Below are positions 16,401-24,177 of a stretch of 24,177 nucleotides of DNA, piece by piece. The DNA comes from Chromera velia (lineage: Eukaryota > Sar > Chromeraceae). The translations under genes and the position numbers were made by a program. Under the pieces are notes generated by a model that saw nothing but the letters and a program-made list of their open reading frames with translations, was not told where the DNA came from and did not search any database. The stretch spans positions 1 to 24,177 of the forward strand of contig JAHBMJ010001955.1 in NCBI GenBank assembly GCA_018398765.1, given 5' to 3'. Every line of letters starts with the position of its first letter. Positions within the stretch are counted from its first letter, which is position 1.

Positions 16401-18205
16401 CCCCACCCTGGGGGGAGCATGGTGTTGTTGTGTTGTTGCTGTCCTGCCCCAGGTCCTCCTTGAGCCCTGGAGGGCTGCTGAATGTTTCGAAGGGGCAGCT
16501 GCAGAAAGTTCTACTGCCCGTTTCCATTTCGCTGCGGTGGAGGCCCAGAAGTGTGAACAGGTTGCTGCTGTAGTGGTTGAGGTGTCTGGGCGGGTTGCTG
16601 CTGCGGCCTGGGAGGATGAGAAGAAGGGTATAAAGGTCGGGGAGCGGGGGAGAAAGCACACGGCAGACCAGCCAACTGAAGGAGCTCAGGTGGAGCATCC
16701 CTTGGAGGTTGAACGTTCTCGGCAAGAACACGAAATACCTTCTGCAGAACAGGGTGGGCTGTGTTGTTGAGAGAGATCGGGGGGCTAGGGTGGGAGTTGC
16801 TGATGTTCAGTTGCTCGAGCAGCTGGTTCAAATTTGGCTTCTAGAATGCATTCCAGGTGGGGCCATATTGAAAGTTAACAACGATGCCCAGCAGGCGAAG
16901 CGGTCTGTTCTCTCTCTCTCCTGCAGGAACGCTGCTCATCACGCTCACTGTCTGGAAGAAATGGTACAACACTCTGACAAGAGAGCGGAGCTGACTGTCG
17001 GTAAAGCCCCCAAAGGAAAAGAAGACAAAGACCGGACAGAATTCGTTCTAGTGCGGTAGAGAAGGAAACAGATGGGAAAGAGAAGACGGGAGAGGGTGGC
17101 GATTCGAAATCCAAGAGGCAGAGAAAGATGTCATCTCCCTATGCACTGCATCCACCCTGTCTGCCCACTTTTCGCATGGCTCATAGTTCTGCCTTTAGAG
17201 AGGCACCGCGAGCGCCAAGAAACGGGGAAACACAAGTTCAAGCACTGCAGGAGGCTGCAATCGCTCCATGATTTCGCGGAAGTCTGTAAAGGAGAGACGC
17301 AAAGGAACGGAATCTCTCACATCCCGGCTCCATTCTCCTAACTGTGTCATCCCTCCTTGTGCGAGCACGGCCGCGCAAACTTAGACCTGGAAGTTCTTAT
17401 CTTGTTCTTTTGTTAATTCTCTTCCCCATTCTTTTTCTGCACGAGCTTCAATCTCTGCTCTGTTTGATGCAGCATGAACGGCAACCATGCTGTGAAGCAA
17501 ATGGTGCCATTCCAGACTGTGTTCATCTAGCCAATCATGAACAAAAGGCGAGATGTTGACATGTCGTTCTCCTGTATGATAATGCGACTGCTGACTCCAT
17601 TTCATGGTTTTCAACGTTTTCACAGCAGCAGTGAGAAATGCTTTGGTTTCATTTTTCACTAATTTTACATCATACTGCACCTCCACTCTATTTTGATTGG
17701 AAGCCAGTAGACCTCTAGAAGATCCATCATTCTCTGAAGGCACGTGACTTTCAACGATAGGAGCAGACGGAAAACGAAATTGCTGGCTTTGAAACTCAGC
17801 TGGCACAGAAGTGCCGAGCCTAGTCTGGTCTCTACACAGCTCAAAGGCTGTAAAAGACGCAGACTGTCCAAAGTTAGGCCCGGAAGCCTGAGGGCCAGCC
17901 TCAAATGAAGGAAGAGAAGCAGAAGTAAAATTTCTTCCAAAACTCATGGGCGAATCGGGAGGGATACTAGGATGAATAGGAATAGTGGAAGGAAAGTTAG
18001 GCATAGAACCCATATTCCTAACACCAGAGGAAAGTGGATCAAAAGTGGTAAAATCCTCTTGCCTAGGTGGTCCGGAGACCATAGGCTTAGAGTGATACAA
18101 ATAATCAGAAGGAACAAACGGAATTGAAGTCAATCTCTGTTCGAGTGCGCGTGCAACTTCTGGAGGGACTTGAATCCATTCGCTGGCATTCTGTCCCCCT
18201 CGAAT
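16400..18205 (-). pseudogene. Copia Gag core with in-frame stops
   Basis: One frame, the same as that of the Ser/Pro-rich ORF upstream, stays protein-like from about 18205 to about 16400 despite stops at 17381 (TAA), 17195 (TAA), 17048 (TAG), 16841 (TAG) and 16511 (TAG). The longest unbroken part, 17381-18133, has a helical, charged C-terminal half (TAAVKTLKTMKW, EIEARAEKEWGREL). Further on come WSRDVRDSV, TDFREIMERLQPP and QLRSLVRVLYHFFQT, followed by a Pro/Gln-rich linker near 16560-16640. Capsid-like globular blocks followed by a Pro/Gln linker fit Gag. A frame change to -1 occurs near 16390-16410. No retroviral Gag motif is seen, so the name rests on position. Confidence 0.5.
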
Positions 18206-18238
18206 TCATTTTCTCCCCTCTCTCTCTCTCTCTCCAAA

Positions 18239-19870
18239 TTAGGCAATAGACACAGAGGACGCACTGCCAGCAGCCGAAGACAAAGCAAAGTGCTGGGGGC
18301 CCTGGGGCCCACTGTCCGGCGATGGAGAACCTGCGGGAGAGACAGAGGCAGAGGAATGATGAAACGAAGTCGAGTCGTTCATACAGAACCCCAGAGGGCC
18401 CATTGCTGGTGGACTGCTTGACATGCTATGCTTCTCCACATGCGCAGATGCATCATGATGTGCAGTGGAAAGAGACTGATGCAAAAAAAACGGAGGATGA
18501 GAGGAAAGGGCAGGATGATTCGTCAAAGATGGGGAGTGGGTTGGCTGTGGGTTCGCATCACGGGATAGCAGTGTAGACGAAGCAGAAGGAACGGAGGAAT
18601 GAAGGTGAGACTGAGGGAAGGGCTGCGATGTCGGAGAGGTAACAACCACTCCAGACACAGTGTTTGAGACCATGGGTCCCACACTTGTGTTTGGAATAAA
18701 GAGTGTACCCGAAGGAAGGGAAGGAGGGGAATGATGAGAAAGGGGAACCGGCACGTCAGAGGGAGAACTGGAAACAAACGGGCTCAAAGATGGCATGGCA
18801 GAGGATGAAGTCAAAGGGGGGAAGCAGGGAGGCAAAACCAAACGATCTCGATCTGCTGCAGGACTGTCATCACTCTCAAGAGCTGTCTGTGTGTGGGAGA
18901 CGGTCGGCACTGAAGGAGATGATTGAGAAAAGGAAGGTTGCGAGCCTGATAACACGTGTGAGACTGCATGTCCCGCATTCGTGGCAGCAGGCTGATGAGA
19001 AGGAATAGAAATGGAAAGAGGGGCAACAGACACATTGGATACTGATGACAGGACCGGGACAGTGGCAGAAAGGAAAGGCGCGTTCAACTGAGAAGGGGGA
19101 CTTCCTGACAACAAATCATGGGCAGCCGATGAGACGTGCTGTCCCGGGCGTGTATCACTTGCGGACACAGAGATGGATTCAGGGATCGAAAACAGTTCGC
19201 GTGAGGCGGAAGGATGGGGCACGGGAAGAAGGCAAGATAAAGGCACGGCCAAGCGCTGCGAAATCTGGCGGTCAATTGGAGAAGAGTCCGACGAAGGAGT
19301 GGAAGGAAATGGCTGAGGAACAGAAAGTGACGACAAATTTGGAACAGTAGCAGCCAGGGGAGCGATTGGGACACGGGGTCCCGCACTGTCACTGAGCGCA
19401 CCCTGTTGAAAGACGGGGAACGAAATCGAATGAGACAGGACAGAAAGAACTGTCAAAGCAGAACCAAAACCCGAAAAACCAGTCTGGATACCAAAATCGG
19501 AGGCAAAAGGGGAAACGGGCAGCGGAGATGAAGGTGGCTCAGTTACCGGATAGATTTGTGGAACGGTCTGGGGTGGAGGACCCGGAAGATTGTCTTTTTC
19601 AGCCAAAGGGAAAATGGGAGAAGAAGAATTTTGCTGACCAGATTCCATGGCCGCAGCAGAGGCAGAAGAACGAGGCCCGGAGGCCCCCCCTTGACTCAAG
19701 TAAGAATCTGCAATCAGCTCTCTGGAGAGAACAGCAGAGGGAGAAGAGGCAGTGATGTTTCGATTTCTCAAACGATAGAGGACTCTGACATTTTCTGAGG
19801 CAGAGACTTGTCCGTTCTCGGCAGGATCAGAAAGTCTAGCTGAAGACTCTCTGGAGGGTTCAGCGGACAT
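18239..19870 (-). CDS. Ser/Pro-rich 543-residue N-terminal protein of the Copia element
   Basis: It starts at an ATG (19868-19870) about 100 nt downstream of the PBS, the first ATG-led long frame of the element, and is open to a TAA at 18239-18241. The protein is mostly Ser, Pro, Val, Leu and Ala with few charges and no predicted domain, so it is probably disordered. A short basic stretch near the N-terminus (RVLYRLRNRN) is the only charged patch of note. The same frame continues after the TAA, through a GA microsatellite and a TGA (18206), into the gag core. It may therefore be a separate small ORF or the N-terminal part of a longer Gag. The family is not recognised. Confidence 0.6.
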   Translation of the reverse strand: MSAEPSRESSARLSDPAENGQVSASENVRVLYRLRNRNITASSPSAVLSRELIADSYLSQGGASGPRSSASAAAMESGQQNSSSPIFPLAEKDNLPGPPPQTVPQIYPVTEPPSSPLPVSPFASDFGIQTGFSGFGSALTVLSVLSHSISFPVFQQGALSDSAGPRVPIAPLAATVPNLSSLSVPQPFPSTPSSDSSPIDRQISQRLAVPLSCLLPVPHPSASRELFSIPESISVSASDTRPGQHVSSAAHDLLSGSPPSQLNAPFLSATVPVLSSVSNVSVAPLSISIPSHQPAATNAGHAVSHVLSGSQPSFSQSSPSVPTVSHTQTALESDDSPAADRDRLVLPPCFPPLTSSSAMPSLSPFVSSSPSDVPVPLSHHSPPSLPSGTLFIPNTSVGPMVSNTVSGVVVTSPTSQPFPQSHLHSSVPSASSTLLSRDANPQPTHSPSLTNHPALSSHPPFFLHQSLSTAHHDASAHVEKHSMSSSPPAMGPLGFCMNDSTSFHHSSASVSPAGSPSPDSGPQGPQHFALSSAAGSASSVSIA

Positions 19871-19968
19871 CTTTTCAAACTGAGTTCAAGAAAGTGAAAT
19901 GAGAATTCTGAAGACAAAATTTAGCGCTGGCAATGAAACAATCTGACTCTGTCAAAAGGGAGAACGAA

Positions 19969-19981
19969 TGCTGCGTCACCA
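19969..19981 (-). other. Primer binding site of the Copia element
   Basis: One nucleotide after the 5' LTR ends (…CTCTTCA on the minus strand) comes TGGTGACGCAGCA. The TGG start and the near-zero spacing fit a PBS. It shares TGGTGACG with the PBS candidate of the short element at 2774. It does not resemble the initiator-Met type TGGTATCAGAGC common in Copia elements of plants. The tRNA was not identified. Confidence 0.65.
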
Positions 19982-19982
19982 T

Positions 19983-20330
19983 TGAAGAGGCATACCTACC
20001 TAAGTCAAGTAAGTTCCTCCTCGCGATTTCCCGAGGAAAGCTCCTATCAATCAATCGACGAATCAATCAATCTAAGTCAGTCAGTCAGTCAGCAGTTCGG
20101 TTTTCCTCCGGAAAGAAGAAGAAGAAGAAGAAGAATGAAAGCTAGATGAAACCTGATTTACTTCTTGATCAACCTTTCTAGAGCTGTTTCACTTAGTCTT
20201 CGAATATTCACCCAAATATTCAGTCTGAATATATGATTCGTACTTGGTGCGGTCGGTCTTTATGCGTGATTCACTGTTTCCTGGGGCCTCTTTGGTTAGT
20301 GCCTCGGATGGTAGGATGGGTACATCGTCA
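19983..20330 (-). repeat. 5' LTR of the Copia element
   Basis: It is 348 bp and the partner of 6054-6393. On the minus strand it begins TGACGATG and ends CCTCTTCA. A CATATATTC stretch near 20230 could be a TATA-like promoter element for the genomic transcript, by position only. The (GAA)n tract is one triplet longer than in the other LTR. Confidence 0.95.
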
Positions 20331-20427
20331 TACACAGTATATGTACAAAGTATATATATGTATACTAACATAATTGAGCTTATATAAATGAATGAATAAA
20401 TGAATGACTATAGCGTATGAGACCTTG
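20331..20427. other. AT-rich spacer
   Basis: Simple-sequence AT-rich DNA (GTATATATATGTATAC and ATGAATGAATAAATGA). It contains no gene and lies directly outside the Copia LTR. Confidence 0.5.
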
Positions 20428-20649
20428 CTGAACCTAACCACCACTTAAAAGTTTAAGCCGCATTTTTTGATTAGTTTGAAAGTCTACGCCGCAGGTGCGC
20501 GGATTATTTACGGTGTCTTGAAAGTAAAAGCCGCATATCTGGACAGTGCCTTGACCATCTACGCCGCAGGCGTGGGCGGTCTCTTGAAAAAACATGCCAG
20601 AGAGAGAAATCATCTTAATGATATTTTTTTAAGTGGCATTTAGGTTCAG
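20428..20649. mobile_element. 222-bp inverted-repeat (MITE-like) element
   Basis: The left end CTGAACCTAACCACCACTTA (20428-20450 with following AAA) matches the reverse complement of the right end (20627-20649) at 20 of 23 positions. The interior carries two diverged copies of a block that runs from AAGCCGCAT to CTACGCCGCAGG, at about 20454-20505 and 20530-20580. There is no coding capacity. No target-site duplication is clear next to the ends. Size and terminal inverted repeats suggest a MITE or foldback element; a regulatory hairpin or part of a Gypsy LTR are other options. Confidence 0.5.
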
Positions 20650-22661
<2,012 letters not shown>

Positions 22662-23456
22662 CCAGTGCCGCAGCGGCCGGTTGATTTCCCGCCAGGCCTC
22701 TGGCCGCAGAACCGCCCAAATCACCAGAATCCGAACCGTCGTTCCCTCTACACCCATTCAACGGCAGGCAGAGCGGCGAGGCTCATCCGGTTCCATGGCC
22801 GCCTGAATGGAGTACCGGTCCGGTGCCTGTTTGACCCCGGGGCCGACTCATCTTTCATTGCTCAGTCCGTTACTGAGTCAAACGGGTGGGAGTTGCGGAA
22901 CCTGGAGGACCCAACCGCATGCAAAGGGGGGCTCATGGGGGGGCCGAGGCTGCGGATAGATCAGGAGGCAACGGGTCTCAACTTAGAGATCCAGGGGTTC
23001 AACGCAAGCCACGACTTTGTTGTGGTGGACCTTGACGAAGACTACGATGTGATTCTAGGCATGCCGTTTTGTGAGAAGTACGACCCGCGGCCCCATTGGA
23101 GGGAAAAGATCTTGAGGTTCCCAGCCAAGACCTCACCGTCGGGGGAAGAATTACATCTTCTCGACAGCGAGGTCTATCCGGAAGAGGGGGGGGATGAATT
23201 TTTCGGTAGGAGGGAGTTGCGTAGACTGATGAAGAAGCAGAGTACAAAGCTGCACCTTTTCCGTTTGGAGGGGATTTCCAGGGGGTGTGAGGCGACCGCA
23301 CATCTCCATTCAATCACGACGGGGGGGGAAACAAGGAGGCCCGCCGCCTCTCTCTTCCGTCCCTCCCAACCATCCGATCAACTCTCCATCCTTTGCAGGC
23401 CTCCGCAAGCATCTGCAGGGGGGGGAGGTGGACCCCCGTGTCCGTGCCGTGCTTGA
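22662..23456 (+). CDS. Gypsy aspartic protease (retropepsin) segment
   Basis: The frame continues that of gag after the TGA at 22659. The active-site region is VRCLFDPGADSSFIAQS (Asp codon at about 22833), and the second hallmark DYDVILGMPF lies about 70 residues later, as in Ty3/Gypsy proteases. The active-site triplet reads DPG rather than DSG. After the protease the frame goes on as a low-complexity tail because the true frame is lost at the G8 run (23321-23328); the end at 23456 is therefore artificial. It is one part of a Gag-Pol polyprotein, not a free gene. Confidence 0.75.
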   Translation, partial: PVPQRPVDFPPGLWPQNRPNHQNPNRRSLYTHSTAGRAARLIRFHGRLNGVPVRCLFDPGADSSFIAQSVTESNGWELRNLEDPTACKGGLMGGPRLRIDQEATGLNLEIQGFNASHDFVVVDLDEDYDVILGMPFCEKYDPRPHWREKILRFPAKTSPSGEELHLLDSEVYPEEGGDEFFGRRELRRLMKKQSTKLHLFRLEGISRGCEATAHLHSITTGGETRRPAASLFRPSQPSDQLSILCRPPQASAGGGGGPPCPCRA

Positions 23457-24177
23457 AAAGCACTACGACCGTTTCCCAGATGAACTCCCGGGGCTCCCAT
23501 CCCACCGACCCATCGAGTGCGAAATCAAACTCGAGGCGGGGCACACGCCGCCTGCCAGGGCCCCATACCGCCTGTCTTTCGGTCAGCTTGACGAGCTGAG
23601 GAAGCAATTGGACTCATATTTGGAGAAAGGTCACATCAGACCGTCCAGCAGCCCCTACGCAGCCCCTGTCTTGTTCGTTCAGAAAGCCGACGGCACCCAA
23701 CGAATGTGCATTGACTTCACTGGTCTAAACAAGATCACGATCAAGGACAAGTTCCCCCTGCCTCACCCAGAAGATTTGCTGAATCGCCTGCATGGGGCGA
23801 AGATCTTCTCCTCTCTCGATTTGCGCCAGTATTTTCACCAGCTGAGGATCCGGGAGGGCGACGAGGAGAAGATGGCTTTTGTAACCAGGTACGGAAGCTT
23901 CAAATGGCTAGTTATGCCGTTTGGTTTGAGCAATGCCCCCTCTATTAGCATGCGCCTCATCATGCACGTTCTTAGGCCCCTACTTGACTCCTGTGTCGTT
24001 GTGTTCATTGATGATGTTCTTGTTTTCAGTCGCACTCCAGAGGAACACGTCGAGCACATCCACCGGGTTCTCTCCCTCTTGGGGGAGCACGACCTCTATG
24101 TCAAAGTGACAAAGTGCACTTGGATGAAGAAGTGGGCGAAGTTTTTGGGTCTCGTGATCGACGAGGGGGGCGTTTGT
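23329..24177 (+). CDS. Gypsy reverse transcriptase, partial
   Basis: The RT lies in the frame one base ahead of the protease frame and is open from the G8 run to the window end without a stop. The leader has the usual connection (VLEKHYDRFPDELPGLP, HRPIECEIKLEAG). RT blocks follow: SSSPYAAPVLFVQKADGTQR, MCIDFTGLNKITIKDKFPLP, FSSLDLRQYFHQLRI, MPFGLSNAP and the active site FIDDVLVFS at about 24003-24029. The residues after NAP read SISMRL, where ATFQRL-like sequence is common, a small deviation. RNase H and integrase would follow outside the window. With zero stops in about 280 codons, it contrasts with the broken gag. Confidence 0.93.

Larger units (their letters stand above)
6054..20330 (-). 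mobile_element. Very long Copia-type (Ty1) LTR retrotransposon, ~14.3 kb
   Basis: Direct repeats at 6054-6393 and 19983-20330 have perfect TG..CA ends. Read on the minus strand, the order is: 5' LTR (19983-20330), PBS, a long gag region, protease, integrase, RT, RNase H, about 2 kb of non-coding DNA, a polypurine tract and the 3' LTR. Integrase before RT is the diagnostic Copia order. Copia elements are usually about 4-9 kb; the extra length here lies in a gag-pro region of about 6 kb and in the 3' leader. The two LTRs differ by about ten substitutions, all transitions, plus two indels. The flanks (CAAGG and TACAC) do not give a target-site duplication. Pol is open throughout, but the gag region has many stops and two frame changes. 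Confidence 0.93.

Noticed and set aside
17280-17386. Spliceosomal intron removing the UAA at 17381 (GTCTAAG to TTTACAG)
   Set aside because: The skipped DNA reads as good protein in the gag frame (TQLGEWSRDVRDSV), and splicing there would move the following exon out of that frame.
14899-18241. Alternative genetic code with UAA/UAG read as Gln
   Set aside because: The 1878-codon Pol and the 543-codon ORF contain many Gln codons but no internal UAA or UAG, and both end at ordinary stops. A genome-wide reassignment would put such codons there too.

Overview
The window is eukaryotic repeat-rich DNA. There are no operons or Shine-Dalgarno-led genes. Three LTR retrotransposons of different kinds, plus a degenerate satellite array, fill almost all of it. 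GC-rich coding DNA, long simple-sequence tracts, pyrimidine-rich spacers and many Copia and Ty3/Gypsy remnants suggest a protist nuclear genome. A chromerid or other alveolate would fit, but I cannot prove the taxon from this sequence.

Layout from left to right. 1-430: unassigned DNA with a possible exon end and a GTGAGT donor-like site. 430-2365 and 5284-5690: one degenerate satellite of about 46 bp per unit, with a 120-bp higher-order repeat at 901-1320. The satellite is split by a short LTR element at 2373-5283. That element has LTRs of about 395 bp, a primer-binding-site candidate, and one gag-like reading frame interrupted by four in-frame stops. It has no protease, integrase or RT. 5691-6053 is AT-rich and unassigned. 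6054-20330 is a very long Copia-type (Ty1) element on the minus strand, about 14.3 kb. Its LTRs are 340 and 348 bp with TG..CA ends, and it has a PBS and a polypurine tract. In its transcription order it carries: a Ser/Pro-rich 543-codon ORF; a large gag region in one frame with many stops; a Cys/His cluster; a protease-like DPGC region; a probable -1 frameshift site (CCCUUUC); and a 1878-codon Pol frame (integrase, RT, RNase H) that is fully open and ends in an extra CCHC zinc knuckle. 20331-21495 is AT-rich spacer holding a 222-bp inverted-repeat element. 21496 to the window end is a plus-strand Ty3/Gypsy element (PBS, broken gag, protease, RT) that runs off the right edge.

The most unusual points are these. 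The Copia Pol has a C-terminal zinc knuckle. The Gag-Pro/Pol junction has a well-formed -1 slippery site. In all three elements in-frame stop codons are concentrated in gag, while the Pol frames have none. Both proteases read DPG where DSG/DTG is usual. The RNase H lacks its first catalytic Asp. No host gene can be firmly identified.
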